DNA of 64,000 bases from an uncultured Paraprevotella sp. (GCA_944320775.1 CALUIV010000011.1:1-64000); one strand, 5' to 3'; positions 8,274 through 17,690 are shown, numbered from the stretch's first letter. Numbers and translations: made by a program. Notes: a model not told the origin generated them from the letters alone.

Positions 8274-10628
8274 ATGATGACGACGAAAAAATTTTTCTCT
8301 GCATTAGTGCTGTTCTTATGCACGGCACTTGGGGCACAAGCCCAGAAAACCGTGAGCGGACGCGTCCTGAATCAGGACAGTGTCGCATTGCAGCAGGCCA
8401 CGGTGCTGCTTTATCTGGCCAACGATTCCACCCCTTTGAGGGTTGTCTCCACCGACCAGTGGGGCATGTTCCGGTTTCAGGCCGATACAGCCCGATATGT
8501 CCTGCAGGTGCTGCACATGGGCTACGTGCCCTACGAACGTGCATTGTCGGTACGCGGCGCGGACCAGCAGACCTACATCGGCGATATTCTCTTGAAAGAG
8601 TCGGTCAAGTCGCTCGGAGAAGTTTCGGTCAGTGGCGAAGTGAAGCACACGGTGGTCCGGATGGAAGACGACAAGGAGGTCTACACCCTGTCCAGCCGGG
8701 TCAAGCGGAATGCTGCTTCGGCGTTTATGGCCCTGGCCGATATACCTGGAATAGATGTAAATCCGATCAATAACGATGCTTCCGTACGGGGCAGCGAAGG
8801 GGCGACGCAGATCATGGTCAACAACATCCGGCGTGATAAATATTATGTGCAGACCATCGATCCGAAGACAATCGAGCGGATAGAGGTCAGTCGTTTTCCG
8901 AGCATGCGCTATTTGTCGCGCGGTGTCGGGGCCCTGATTAATATTGTCACCAAGGAACCTGTCCGGGGCTATTCAGGAAACTTGTCCTTAACCCAGGATC
9001 CGTTGCTACAGTTTGGAACACAAAACGCCAGCTTTACCGGAGTCTATGAGAAATGGACTTATTCTTTGTATGGAAATAATTTTTATTTCGATGAAGATAA
9101 CCGGGAGAGTTATACGTTGCGTAAGACAAGACAGGGAGAACAGTGGAACCGTATGGAACGGCAGTCTTATGGAGACGGTACGTTTAATATGGTGAACCCA
9201 TATGTTGGAATGAATATTGACTATACGCCTTCTGACCGTTCGTACAGTTCGCTGTCTTTATCTTATACATACTCAAATCAACGTACAGGAGCTACATATC
9301 AGACTCAGGAAGAGCAGGCAGGAAACATACATGATTATTTTGCAGCGCAAAATGATGAAAATCCCTATTACTCAACCAAGGCCGGTTTTTATCATCAGAC
9401 CACATGGAACAAAATCCATACGTTGAGCATAGATGCCGATTATCAGTGGATAAATACGAAATCTACACTGGATTATCGGGAAATGGAAACCGAAAACGGC
9501 GCTCCGTTTAACCGGCTCAATCAGTATGAGGACAATGAAAACATGAGTGCCGACGTACAGGTCAATATGGAACATAAATGGAAACCGGTGACACTGGGCG
9601 AAGGATACCGGTTTTCGTGGAAACGGAATGACGCTTACAAACGGATCAATCAGGACATCACCGACCTGCTGTATCAGGAGTGGCGCAACAGCCTGTATGT
9701 CGACCTTTCCGGTAAATTCCATCCCAAATGGTTCTACCGGGCCGGAGCCACGATGGATATTGCCAAGACGGCGATTCTGGGGCGTTCGAACGTCTATGCC
9801 GACGTGATGCCTTCGGCCAGTCTTCGCTACACCCTGTCGCCGCAACAGTTTATCAGCGCCAGCTATGCGCGTTCGCGTCGGGTGCCCGGCATGTCGATGC
9901 TCAATCCGACGCCGGTTACCGTAGATTCCGTGCGCGTCTATCAGGGCGATCCCGAACTGCTGCCCGTATATACCCATTCGACGACTCTGGGCTTCTATTC
10001 TTATGTGAAGAAGCTTTATCTTTATCTGACGCTGGGATACAGATGGGGAAATTCGTTCTCTTCCCTGAGCAAGGTCAACGACGAGGGAATCAACATCATT
10101 ACCTACGGCCGCGCTTCCAGCTGGAAATCCCCGAGAGGTTCGATCGATATTGCCTGGTTTATAAACTCGTGGCTGAAACTGGGTATCTATGCAACCGCCT
10201 CCTATTCTATGTATGAGGATGACCGTGAGGAGCAGTTCAATAAAAATCTTTGGCGCACTTCGCTCATGCCCTACGGAACGATTAATGCCAAGCGCTTTTA
10301 TGCCAGTTTCAGATTCCCGGTTACGTTCAAACAGCGTACATTCACCGGATATACCAGAAATGTATCCGAAAGTAGTCTGAACATGTCCTACCGGCTGACA
10401 GATTCCTGGATGCTGTTGCTTGAGTGCCGCTATTTTGAGCCGTTGACCTACCGGGGCGAGACGGATATAGACGGTTATTATGAATATTACAGTGATGATA
10501 TCGGCCGTTCTTTCCGGGCCATGTTGGGCGTCAGCTATTCTTTCAGAAAGGGTAAGAGCAGCAAAAACAAACAACGTAAAGTACGGACCTTCGAATCCTC
10601 ATCGGAAAGTACTGTTAGAAGTTATTAA
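8274..10628 (+). CDS. outer membrane receptor-like beta-barrel protein, copy A
   Basis: This 784-residue protein has a signal peptide (1-23, ending GAQAQ), a carboxypeptidase-regulatory-like domain (about 24-105) and a plug-like domain (about 110-230). The plug shows VRGSEGATQIMVNN..RRDKYYVQTIDPKTIERIEVSRFPS and ends with GVGALINIVTKEPVRGYSG. A beta-barrel follows to the end. It belongs to the TonB-dependent receptor superfamily; the ligand is unknown. Two paralogues lie at 57688-60040 (B) and 60104-62455 (C) on the other strand. Copies A, B and C are nearly identical at about 1-290 and 400-600 but differ strongly at about 290-395, where exposed loops are expected. The gene is monocistronic, with a palindrome in its promoter and a terminator after it. 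Confidence 0.88.
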   Translation: MMTTKKFFSALVLFLCTALGAQAQKTVSGRVLNQDSVALQQATVLLYLANDSTPLRVVSTDQWGMFRFQADTARYVLQVLHMGYVPYERALSVRGADQQTYIGDILLKESVKSLGEVSVSGEVKHTVVRMEDDKEVYTLSSRVKRNAASAFMALADIPGIDVNPINNDASVRGSEGATQIMVNNIRRDKYYVQTIDPKTIERIEVSRFPSMRYLSRGVGALINIVTKEPVRGYSGNLSLTQDPLLQFGTQNASFTGVYEKWTYSLYGNNFYFDEDNRESYTLRKTRQGEQWNRMERQSYGDGTFNMVNPYVGMNIDYTPSDRSYSSLSLSYTYSNQRTGATYQTQEEQAGNIHDYFAAQNDENPYYSTKAGFYHQTTWNKIHTLSIDADYQWINTKSTLDYREMETENGAPFNRLNQYEDNENMSADVQVNMEHKWKPVTLGEGYRFSWKRNDAYKRINQDITDLLYQEWRNSLYVDLSGKFHPKWFYRAGATMDIAKTAILGRSNVYADVMPSASLRYTLSPQQFISASYARSRRVPGMSMLNPTPVTVDSVRVYQGDPELLPVYTHSTTLGFYSYVKKLYLYLTLGYRWGNSFSSLSKVNDEGINIITYGRASSWKSPRGSIDIAWFINSWLKLGIYATASYSMYEDDREEQFNKNLWRTSLMPYGTINAKRFYASFRFPVTFKQRTFTGYTRNVSESSLNMSYRLTDSWMLLLECRYFEPLTYRGETDIDGYYEYYSDDIGRSFRAMLGVSYSFRKGKSSKNKQRKVRTFESSSESTVRSY

Positions 10629-10666
10629 TGTATAAAATTGTATCTTATTGATTAATACTTGTTTAT

Positions 10667-10702
10667 GAGTTGCCCAACTCATCATCCTGAGTTGGGCAAC
10701 TC
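10667..10702. repeat. double palindrome downstream of receptor copy A
   Basis: Two 14-base arms (10667-10680 and 10689-10702) are perfect inverted repeats of each other, and each arm is itself a hairpin-forming palindrome (GAGTTG-CC-CAACTC and GAGTTG-GG-CAACTC). The DNA can therefore fold as one long stem or as two small hairpins. It sits just before the true terminator. Confidence 0.7.
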
Positions 10703-10716
10703 GTTTGAATCAGATG

Positions 10717-10754
10717 GCCATCTCGTGAACCTGAGTTCGAGATGGCTTTTTTTT
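10717..10754 (+). terminator. rho-independent terminator of receptor copy A
   Basis: GCCATCTCG (10717-10725) pairs perfectly with CGAGATGGC (10738-10746) and is followed by eight T. Confidence 0.9.
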
Positions 10755-10784
10755 GACCGTTTTTTGTTAAAAATATCAGTTTGA

Positions 10785-10814
10785 TTTGTTTTCCGGTGAA
10801 TATGGTTATCTTTG
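10785..10814 (+). promoter_or_regulatory. promoter of the DUF4837 gene
   Basis: TTTG (10785-10788) and TATCTTTG (10807-10814) are spaced by 18 bases. The ATG lies 28 bases downstream. Confidence 0.6.
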
Positions 10815-10842
10815 TCCTTAGAGTTAATAAGTATGGGCAGTC

Positions 10843-11883
10843 ATGAAAAGAATCAGGAATTATTTCGGCAGAATAGGACGTTTTGGGGTAGCTTTGGTTG
10901 TTGTATTCGGGGGATTTTTGTTATGTTCTTCATGCGGAAGGAAACAGAAAACGGATGACTTTATAGCTCCTTCAAAAGGGATACCTTATGAATTGCTTTT
11001 AGTCGTGGACAAACCGGTTTGGGAAAGTGCGGTGGGGGATACTTTACAGGCAATTCTGAAGGGCAGCGTGCCGGGGTTACCGCAACATGAACCGATGTTT
11101 AAATTGTTGCGCGTGTTTCCCGAAAACTATGTGCAGATGTATGTGACGATGCGCAATACGCTTTTCGTCCGTTTGAATTCGGAAACGCCCCGGCCGCGCA
11201 TGGGGGTGGCCTATAATGTTCAGGCTCGTCCGCAGATTTATGTGACGGTCGAAGGACCGGACCTGAAATCGTTGGGTGCTTTTTTGTGGGAAAACCGCCA
11301 GAAACTGACCGATCTGTTCGTAGAAGAGGAACTGCAACTGGAAGCCAACCGGTTGAGAAAGAAATATCATCGGAAAGTGGATCAGGACGTGCGGGCTTTG
11401 TTCGGCTATTCGGTGAAAGTGCCAGAAGAAATACGGGCTACGAAGAAAGCGGAAAACTTCTTGTGGGCTTCGACTAACCTGAACGACAAGGACTTGAATT
11501 TTGTTATGTATACGTTTCCGTATGATAGTCGGGAGCTGCTCGATAAGACTTATTGGGTCTGCAAGCGGGATTCGGTGCTGAAACGTAATATACCCGGTTC
11601 CGAGCCGGATCAGTGGATGACGACCACCTGGGAGGAGAACATGCCGATTGTCGAATTGCGCGAACGGAATTTGGACGGACAACATGTCTGGGAACTGCGC
11701 GGACTATGGGAACTACGGCATGGCGGCATCGGCGGTCCGTTTGTTTCGCTGGCCCGTCTGGATTCCGTGAAAGGACGTTTTGTTGTGTGCGAAGGGTTTG
11801 TTTATTCTCCGCGTACGAATAAAAGAAATCTGATGCGCCGTATGGAAGCAGCCCTGAGGACTCTGGAACGTGTCGAAAGATAA
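10843..11883 (+). CDS. DUF4837-family lipoprotein
   Basis: This 346-residue protein begins with a basic stretch and a hydrophobic core (about 14-27), then a lipobox-like LLCSSC with the likely lipidated Cys at 31. It would be anchored in a membrane facing the periplasm. The body matches the Bacteroidetes family DUF4837, with a SKGIPYELLLVVDKPVWES opening and a C-terminal half rich in RGLWEL..GGPFVS. The function is unknown. It lies just upstream of a DUF1573 gene on the same strand, but each has its own promoter. Confidence 0.8.
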   Translation: MKRIRNYFGRIGRFGVALVVVFGGFLLCSSCGRKQKTDDFIAPSKGIPYELLLVVDKPVWESAVGDTLQAILKGSVPGLPQHEPMFKLLRVFPENYVQMYVTMRNTLFVRLNSETPRPRMGVAYNVQARPQIYVTVEGPDLKSLGAFLWENRQKLTDLFVEEELQLEANRLRKKYHRKVDQDVRALFGYSVKVPEEIRATKKAENFLWASTNLNDKDLNFVMYTFPYDSRELLDKTYWVCKRDSVLKRNIPGSEPDQWMTTTWEENMPIVELRERNLDGQHVWELRGLWELRHGGIGGPFVSLARLDSVKGRFVVCEGFVYSPRTNKRNLMRRMEAALRTLERVER

Positions 11884-11901
11884 TTTTTTGAAACAATGCT
11901 C

Positions 11902-11931
11902 TTGCTTTCTGTTTCAAAATCTGTATCTTTG
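11902..11931 (+). promoter_or_regulatory. promoter of the DUF1573 gene
   Basis: TTG (11902-11904) and TATCTTTG (11924-11931) are spaced by 19 bases, 23 bases before the ATG at 11955. Confidence 0.65.
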
Positions 11932-11954
11932 TTTGGAATAATATCAGGAAAATT

Positions 11955-13043
11955 ATGTTTTTGAAAAAAATAGGATTGTGGGCGGCAGCCTGGTTTTGCT
12001 CTTGTGGTCTTTGGGCACAGGCGGAGTTTACCGTGGCCAGTGATGTGGCCAATATGGGCGAACTGATGTTTCAGATGCCGGCCAAAGTGAAGTTTACGGT
12101 GACAAATACGGGAAAAGATCCTTTGATTATCAGTCATATACATCCTTCGTGTGGTTGTGCGACCGTAGAATGGACCCGTACGCCGATAGCGGCTGGAGAA
12201 ACGGGCGAGATTGAAGCGGAATATGATGCCAAGATGCTGGGTGTTTTTCAGAAAGACCTGGAAGTCTATACCAATGCTTCGCCGAAACCGGTGTATTTGC
12301 ATCTTCAGGGCCGTGTGGTTTCGACGCTGACAAACTATGAGGGCATGTTCCCGATCGGAGTCGGGCAGATCCGGCTGAGCACCAATAATGTGGAGTTTGA
12401 TGATGTGAACAAAGGAGACCGCCCGATGGTGGAGATTGCCTTGGTGAATACTTCCCGGAAAAGTTATGTTCCCACGCTGATGCACATTCCGCCTTATCTG
12501 GAGGTGAAATATCTGCCGGAGGAACTTTCGGGCGGACGAATCGGAAAGATCCAGCTGACGCTGGATAGTGAAAAGTTGTATCAGTTGGGGTTGAATCAGA
12601 CATCGGTTTATCTGGCAAAAGAACCGGGCGATAAGGTCAGTCCGGAAAATGAGATTGTTGTTTCGGCGGTATTATTGCCGGATTTCTCCGGGCTTTCGGC
12701 GGATGAACTGGCGCAGGCACCTCAGTTGGAAATGTCGGCAGATTCTCTGCATTTCGAAAAAATGGGTTTGCTGAATCGGAAAAGTGCAACGATAACACTG
12801 CATAATACCGGAAAAAATCCGTTGGAAATACGCGCCATTCAGGTGACGAATCGTTCACTAGGTGTCAGTCTGAGCAATCGGAAAATTGCTGCCGGAACAT
12901 CTGCAAAACTGAAAATTACCGTTTATGGTAAGTATTTGAAGCAAGTTAAGAATAAGCCACGTGTGGTCTTGATTACAAACGATCCGCAGATGCCTAAGGT
13001 AATCGTTCCGATTTCGGTTGCTGAGGATGCTGCGCGGAAGTAA
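11955..13043 (+). CDS. DUF1573 protein with Ig-like repeats
   Basis: This 362-residue protein has a signal peptide (about 1-22, ending LWAQA). Its beta-sandwich repeats are of the DUF1573/ASPM-SPD-2-Hydin type. The first (about 25-120) carries the usual HPSCGCATVEW motif and the ITNTGKDPLIIS-like pattern. A last repeat (about 262-355) has HNTGKNPLEIRAI and ends VITNDPQMPKVIVPISV. Such proteins are exported to the periplasm or surface, and their role is unknown; they probably bind other proteins. The stop is about 70 bases before meaB, so read-through into meaB is possible. Confidence 0.82.
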   Translation: MFLKKIGLWAAAWFCSCGLWAQAEFTVASDVANMGELMFQMPAKVKFTVTNTGKDPLIISHIHPSCGCATVEWTRTPIAAGETGEIEAEYDAKMLGVFQKDLEVYTNASPKPVYLHLQGRVVSTLTNYEGMFPIGVGQIRLSTNNVEFDDVNKGDRPMVEIALVNTSRKSYVPTLMHIPPYLEVKYLPEELSGGRIGKIQLTLDSEKLYQLGLNQTSVYLAKEPGDKVSPENEIVVSAVLLPDFSGLSADELAQAPQLEMSADSLHFEKMGLLNRKSATITLHNTGKNPLEIRAIQVTNRSLGVSLSNRKIAAGTSAKLKITVYGKYLKQVKNKPRVVLITNDPQMPKVIVPISVAEDAARK

Positions 13044-13112
13044 GAAATGCTTCTGGAAGAATAATAGATATTTGGTTTCAAAGTTTTCCAATAATATTAA
13101 TATTATGTGGTT

Positions 13113-14210
13113 ATGGAACATCCTGAAAACAGTAAAGAATATAAAGGGCTGACCGTAAACAGCGGAGTGGAACAGCCTTCGAATATTAATCCGTATCTGA
13201 AACGCGGACGGTATAAGCATCGTCGGCTTTCGGTGAATGATTATGTAGAGGGAATTGTCAAAGGAGATGTGACGGTACTTGGTCAGGCAGTTACATTGGT
13301 CGAGAGTACGAATCCCGAACATCAGGTTCAGGCACAGGAAGTGATCGAAAAATGCCTTCCTTATTCGGGACGTTCCATTCGTGTGGGAATCAGTGGGGTA
13401 CCCGGAGCAGGAAAAAGTACGAGTATCGACGAGTTCGGGCTTCATGTGTTGAAAGAACATGGCGGAAAACTGGCCGTACTGGCTATTGATCCGAGCAGCG
13501 AGCGCAGCAAGGGAAGTATTCTCGGCGATAAAACCCGTATGGAAAAACTGGCGGTTCACCCCGATTCATTCATACGCCCCAGTCCTTCGGCCGGTTCGTT
13601 GGGTGGAGTAGCCCGCAAGACGCGCGAAAGCATTATTCTGTGTGAAGCGGCCGGATTCGATAAAATCTTTGTGGAAACGGTCGGTGTGGGGCAGAGCGAA
13701 ACGGCCTGCCATTCCATGGTCGACTTCTTCCTGTTGATCCAGCTGGCCGGTACGGGCGACGAATTACAGGGCATCAAGCGTGGCATTATGGAAATGGCTG
13801 ATGGCATTGTGATTAACAAATGCGACGGGAATAACGTGGACAAATGTCAGTTGGCAGCTGCCCAGTTCCGCAATGCTTTGCATTTATTTCCGGCACCCGA
13901 GAGCGGTTGGACGCCTCAAGTATTGACTTATTCCGGATTTTATGGTTTGGGAATCAAGGAAATCTGGGATATGGTGTACCAATATATTGATTTTGTTCGT
14001 GCCAATGGTTATTTTGAGCATCGGCGCAATGAACAGGCTAAATTCTGGATGTATGAAACCATAAACGAACATTTGCGCAACAGTTTCTATCAGAATGAAA
14101 CCATTGCACAAATGCTGGCAGCCGAAGAACGGCAGGTGCTCGAAGGGCGGCAGACATCATTCGTGGCGGCCAAGCAGCTTCTCGATGCGTATTTTGCACT
14201 CCTCCATTAA
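13113..14210 (+). CDS. meaB: methylmalonyl-CoA mutase-associated GTPase MeaB
   Basis: This 365-residue protein is a G3E-family P-loop GTPase. Its Walker A is GVPGAGKST (95-103) and its guanine-specificity motif is NKCD (235-238). The family block DPSSERSKGSILGDKTRME is also present. MeaB (ArgK) loads and protects the B12-dependent methylmalonyl-CoA mutase, part of the succinate-propionate route common in Bacteroidales; the mutase genes are not in this window. A GTG at 13107 is also in frame, but the ATG at 13113 is preferred. The last 54 bases overlap the 3' end of ispH on the other strand. Confidence 0.93.
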   Translation: MEHPENSKEYKGLTVNSGVEQPSNINPYLKRGRYKHRRLSVNDYVEGIVKGDVTVLGQAVTLVESTNPEHQVQAQEVIEKCLPYSGRSIRVGISGVPGAGKSTSIDEFGLHVLKEHGGKLAVLAIDPSSERSKGSILGDKTRMEKLAVHPDSFIRPSPSAGSLGGVARKTRESIILCEAAGFDKIFVETVGVGQSETACHSMVDFFLLIQLAGTGDELQGIKRGIMEMADGIVINKCDGNNVDKCQLAAAQFRNALHLFPAPESGWTPQVLTYSGFYGLGIKEIWDMVYQYIDFVRANGYFEHRRNEQAKFWMYETINEHLRNSFYQNETIAQMLAAEERQVLEGRQTSFVAAKQLLDAYFALLH

Positions 14211-15029
14211 CCATTTCGGGGTGGAGGTGGCGCCGCAAATGCCGATCGAAGAACAGTTCGCGAGCCAGGCCGGGTCTATTTCCGAGGCATCGTCGATCAG
14301 ATGTGCGTTTGGGTTGACCGACTGGCATTCGTTGAACAGCACGCGCCCGTTTGAACTTTTCTTGCCGCAGACAAACAGAATCATGTCGTGGCGCGAAGCG
14401 AATTCGCGGATGTGGGGCATGCGGTTGGCTACCTGTCGGCATATGGTGTCGTAATAACGGAACGTAGCGTTCGGAGCTATATGCTCTTTGATGTATTCCA
14501 CGATGGTCCGGAAACCATCCAGTGGTTTTGTGGTCTGGGAATAAAGACAGATGTCGCGCCCGAAATCCAGCTTGCTGACTTCTTCCGGACTTTCGATGAC
14601 AATGGCTTTTCCCTCGGTCTGGCCGACCAGACCGAGTACTTCGGCATGGCCGTTTTTTCCGAATATGACAATCTGTTTCTGAGGGTTGTCATTGGCATCA
14701 TACTCTTTTTTGATCCGTTCCTGCAAATGAAGCACAACGGGACATGTTGCGTCTATGATTTCAATTTTGTTCTTTTTCGCCTGTTCGTAAGTGCATGGAG
14801 GTTCTCCATGGGCCCGGAGCAGAACCTTTTCGCCACGCAACTGGTTGTATTCGTCGTGGTCGATTGTAATCAGTCCCATCTTTTTCAGACGGTCACATTC
14901 CTTGCCGTTGTGCACGATGTCGCCCAAACAATAAAGGCGCGAACCGTTTGCAAGTTCTTCTTCGGCTTTGTTGATGGCCCGGGTCACTCCGAAGCAAAAA
15001 CCGGATCCGCTGTCAATTTCGATTTTCAT
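14157..15029 (-). CDS. ispH: 4-hydroxy-3-methylbut-2-enyl diphosphate reductase
   Basis: The product is 290 residues. IspH (LytB) is the last enzyme of the methylerythritol phosphate pathway and reduces HMBPP to IPP and DMAPP with a [4Fe-4S] cluster. All three cluster cysteines are visible at the same numbers as in E. coli: Cys12 (GFCFGV), Cys96 (DATCPVV) and Cys197 (DTIC). It is the last gene of a porQ-cmk-ispH operon, 30 bases after cmk. Its 3' end overlaps the 3' end of meaB by 54 bases, tail to tail. The window also encodes Dxs, the first enzyme of this pathway. Confidence 0.97.
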   Translation of the reverse strand: MKIEIDSGSGFCFGVTRAINKAEEELANGSRLYCLGDIVHNGKECDRLKKMGLITIDHDEYNQLRGEKVLLRAHGEPPCTYEQAKKNKIEIIDATCPVVLHLQERIKKEYDANDNPQKQIVIFGKNGHAEVLGLVGQTEGKAIVIESPEEVSKLDFGRDICLYSQTTKPLDGFRTIVEYIKEHIAPNATFRYYDTICRQVANRMPHIREFASRHDMILFVCGKKSSNGRVLFNECQSVNPNAHLIDDASEIDPAWLANCSSIGICGATSTPKWLMEECKIRIEKLLGRHE

Positions 15030-15059
15030 GTATTTCCTGTTTTTTTTATTGCTGGGCGT

Positions 15060-15752
15060 TTATTTAGACGCCGCCTGCAGATATTGTTCCTTCAGCCATG
15101 CTTTCTGTTCTTCAATGGTCATGTGGCTGTTGTCCAGTTCTATGGCATCGGCAGCCTTGCGTAACGGACTGACGGCGCGGGTCATATCGATGCGGTCGCG
15201 CTCTTGTACGTTGAACAGAATCTCATTGAAGTCGACAGCTTCTCCTTTGGCTTTCAGTTCGTCATAGCGTCTTTGCGCCCGGATTTCGGCCGATGCGGTC
15301 ACGTAGATTTTCAGTTCGGCATCCGGAAAAACAGTTGTTCCGATATCGCGGCCGTCCATGACGATGCCTTTGTCTTTTCCGAGTTCCTGTTGCATCCGGA
15401 CCAAAGCCTCGCGGACAAAGCCCACGGCTGCAATCAGGCTGACTTTTCCGGAAACCTCCATGGTGCGGATCTGCTGTTCTACATTTTCGCCGTTCAGGTA
15501 AGTGTCCGGGCGTCCGCTTGTTTCGTTCAGGCAGAAGGAAATCCGGATTTTCGGCATGTGTTGCTTTAAAGCCTCCAGATCAACGTTTCCATCAGCCAGA
15601 AACAGACCGTTTTGCAGGCAATAAAGGGTTACGGCACGGTACATGGCGCCACTATCAATATAAATATAACCGATTTCGCGTGCCAGATCTTTGGCCATGG
15701 TGCTTTTGCCGCATGATGAGAAACCGTCGATGGCAATGGTAATCTTTTTCAT
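15060..15752 (-). CDS. cmk: cytidylate kinase
   Basis: The product is 230 residues. It phosphorylates CMP and dCMP with ATP. The P-loop GFSSCGKS is at 10-17, and the family motifs DSGAMYRA (about 37), [22 protein letters not shown] (about 155) and [13 protein letters not shown] are present. The ATG at 15752 starts directly at the first beta strand ([10 protein letters not shown]); an in-frame TTG at 15770 lies in the gap after porQ and is less likely. It is the middle gene of porQ-cmk-ispH, with gaps of 24 and 30 bases. Confidence 0.96.
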   Translation of the reverse strand: MKKITIAIDGFSSCGKSTMAKDLAREIGYIYIDSGAMYRAVTLYCLQNGLFLADGNVDLEALKQHMPKIRISFCLNETSGRPDTYLNGENVEQQIRTMEVSGKVSLIAAVGFVREALVRMQQELGKDKGIVMDGRDIGTTVFPDAELKIYVTASAEIRAQRRYDELKAKGEAVDFNEILFNVQERDRIDMTRAVSPLRKAADAIELDNSHMTIEEQKAWLKEQYLQAASK

Positions 15753-15776
15753 TTTGGATTTTTGTTTCAAACTGTG

Positions 15777-16760
15777 TTATTTATTATATAAGGAATAATT
15801 CAGACTGATGCTGAAGGAAGGGGCCGACACATGGTATTGGGCATACGCCAGACTCAGCTTGAAACGGCTTAGTATTAATCCGGCTCCGGCCGAGAGACCG
15901 GCTCCATGGGATTTTCCGGCTATGGCCATTTCGTTTGCTCTTCTGAAATTGTAACCGGCCGACAGATAAATATTGTCTGATGCCAGCAGATCGACACCCA
16001 GACTGAAATGGTTCATCAGAATCGTACCGAATTTGCTTTTGCCTTCGGGATTGAAATAATATTTGTTGTTCCAACGGGTCAAATCGTTCATCGTGACGGT
16101 GATCCGGATCGGTGCATGGAGCATCTTTTTCGAAAAACCGGCAACCAGATCAAAAGGCAGGCGTTCGCGCGTGTCGGCGAATGATTTTACCTGACCTCCG
16201 GCATGCGCAGCAACAAACGAACAGGAGAATTCATTGTCGGGGTTATAATAGTTTAGTCCTAAATCGACGGCAAGAGCCAGGGCGGTGTAATCCCCATAAC
16301 CCGAATAAATCATTTTGGCCGTGACACCACCTGCCCAACGTTCACTGAGCAAATAGGAATATGTGCCGCTCAAAGCCAGGTCTATGGCCGAGAATTCTCC
16401 GACGACCTCTCCCGAAGGAGTCGTTTCTTTCAGGCTGCCGTAGCTGGCAAACTGTGCTCCGATACCCCATGTCGATGCTTCGCCCGCAGTTTTGACAAAT
16501 GCGGCACTACCATTTTTGCTTCCTTGCATGAAAGTAAGGAAATTCAGGTTGAGTGTTTTGTCACTGACTGATGAGGCCAGTGCCGGATTTTGAAAAATAA
16601 ATGAAGCATCGTCTTCGATGAGCGATATGGATTTCCCTCCTAAAGCAGTGATATGGGCTGATGCCGGAAGTTTCAGGAAGTTGAATACCGATGCGCTTTC
16701 CTGAGCGAAGCAGATGGCATTGAAGAGCCATAAAGCGAATATGAACGCTGTTTTTTTCAT
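15777..16760 (-). CDS. porQ: type IX secretion system protein PorQ
   Basis: The product is 327 residues, with a signal peptide (1-19, ending CFAQ) and a PorV/FadL-like outer membrane barrel. The family opening is clear: FNFLKLPASAHITALGGKSISLIEDDASFIFQNPAL. PorQ belongs to the type IX secretion machinery of Bacteroidetes and acts with PorU, PorV and PorZ in the attachment complex that processes cargo at the cell surface. To my knowledge, porQ next to cmk and ispH is a known arrangement in Porphyromonas. The first gene of the operon, it has a strong promoter upstream. It indicates that the organism has a type IX system; no cargo protein with a type IX signal was recognised in the window. Confidence 0.9.
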   Translation of the reverse strand: MKKTAFIFALWLFNAICFAQESASVFNFLKLPASAHITALGGKSISLIEDDASFIFQNPALASSVSDKTLNLNFLTFMQGSKNGSAAFVKTAGEASTWGIGAQFASYGSLKETTPSGEVVGEFSAIDLALSGTYSYLLSERWAGGVTAKMIYSGYGDYTALALAVDLGLNYYNPDNEFSCSFVAAHAGGQVKSFADTRERLPFDLVAGFSKKMLHAPIRITVTMNDLTRWNNKYYFNPEGKSKFGTILMNHFSLGVDLLASDNIYLSAGYNFRRANEMAIAGKSHGAGLSAGAGLILSRFKLSLAYAQYHVSAPSFSISLNYSLYNK

Positions 16761-16780
16761 CTGTTTCCTTATTTTGGGGT

Positions 16781-16812
16781 CAAAGATACATTTTTAAAAG
16801 ATAACGTACAAA
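16781..16812 (-). promoter_or_regulatory. promoter of porQ-cmk-ispH
   Basis: On the minus strand, TTTG (16809-16812) and TATCTTTG (16781-16788) are spaced by 20 bases, 20 bases before the porQ start. Confidence 0.75.
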
Positions 16813-16909
16813 AAAAGGTTTTTAGGGTATGTGGCCCCGAAAAAAATAAAAATGAAGAGGTTTACGAAAAAAAACATGTTTTATCGTTCTTGGAATAAAA
16901 AAAATGTGC

Positions 16910-16917
16910 TACATTTG
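16910..16917 (+). promoter_or_regulatory. -7 box of the TonB-like gene
   Basis: TACATTTG matches the consensus and lies 38 bases before the ATG. A weak TTG lies 17 bases upstream (16890-16892). Confidence 0.5.
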
Positions 16918-16955
16918 TCACGATAAGCCTCGAACACGTAAAAAACAATAATATT

Positions 16956-17666
16956 ATGGAAATTAAGAAATCACAAAAAGCAGATCTTGAGGGAAAGAAA
17001 AGCACCAGTATGCTGATTGGCTACGTGCTTGTCCTTGCCGCTATCTTCGTTGCTTTTGAGTGGACTCAGCGCGAAAAGAAAGTGGTGGAGCTGGAACCTG
17101 TATTCACCAGCAACTTTGAAGAAGACATGATTCCAATTACGACGCAACAGCAAGAAATTACTGCTCCGCCTCCAGCAGCTGCACCGAAAATTGCAGAAGT
17201 GCTGAATATCGTGGACAATGAAACGGAACTGGTTGAAGAGGAAGTGGAAACTTCAGAAGAAGTCAATCAGGCTATTTCGACTACACACGGAACCGGTGCT
17301 TCTTCATCTACAGGTCCTACAGGTCCGGTGGTAGAGGTTGTAGAGGATGAAACGATTTATCAGATTGTAGAAGAGAATCCTTCTTTCCCCGGTGGTGATG
17401 CAGCTTGTATGAAATGGTTGGCCGAAAATATCAAATATCCGCCAATCTGTGTGGAGCAGGGTATTCAGGGGCGTGTCATTGCAACCTTCGTGGTTAACAG
17501 AGACGGTTCAATCGTGGATATTGAGATTGTAAGAAGCCCGGATCCATATTTGTCTAAAGAAGCTGAGCGTGTATTGAAGATGATGCCTCGTTGGAAGCCG
17601 GGCAAGCAGAGAGGAAAACCGGTTCGCGTGAAGTTCTCTTTGCCGGTAATGTTCAGATTACAGTAA
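16956..17666 (+). CDS. TonB-family energy transducer
   Basis: This 236-residue protein has a short cytoplasmic N-terminus, one membrane helix (about 22-41) and an acidic, Pro/Ala-containing periplasmic stretch (about 45-130). It ends in a TonB C-terminal domain (about 135-236; PSFPGGDAACMKWLAENIKYP..GIQGRVIATFVVNRDGSIVDI..WKPGKQRGKPVRVKFSLPV). TonB passes proton-motive energy from ExbB/ExbD to outer membrane receptors, several of which are in this window. The exbB-exbD operon begins 2.2 kb downstream, separated by the polyprenyl synthase-TatD pair and a tRNA. It is followed by its own terminator. Confidence 0.9.
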   Translation: MEIKKSQKADLEGKKSTSMLIGYVLVLAAIFVAFEWTQREKKVVELEPVFTSNFEEDMIPITTQQQEITAPPPAAAPKIAEVLNIVDNETELVEEEVETSEEVNQAISTTHGTGASSSTGPTGPVVEVVEDETIYQIVEENPSFPGGDAACMKWLAENIKYPPICVEQGIQGRVIATFVVNRDGSIVDIEIVRSPDPYLSKEAERVLKMMPRWKPGKQRGKPVRVKFSLPVMFRLQ

Positions 17667-17690
17667 TATTATATATAATGTATCATGTAA

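Noticed and set aside
9372..10574. A 400-codon open frame on the minus strand, with similar frames opposite copies B and C
   Set aside because: It is antisense to the receptor barrel; it recurs only because the three receptor genes are homologous, and it has no protein family features.
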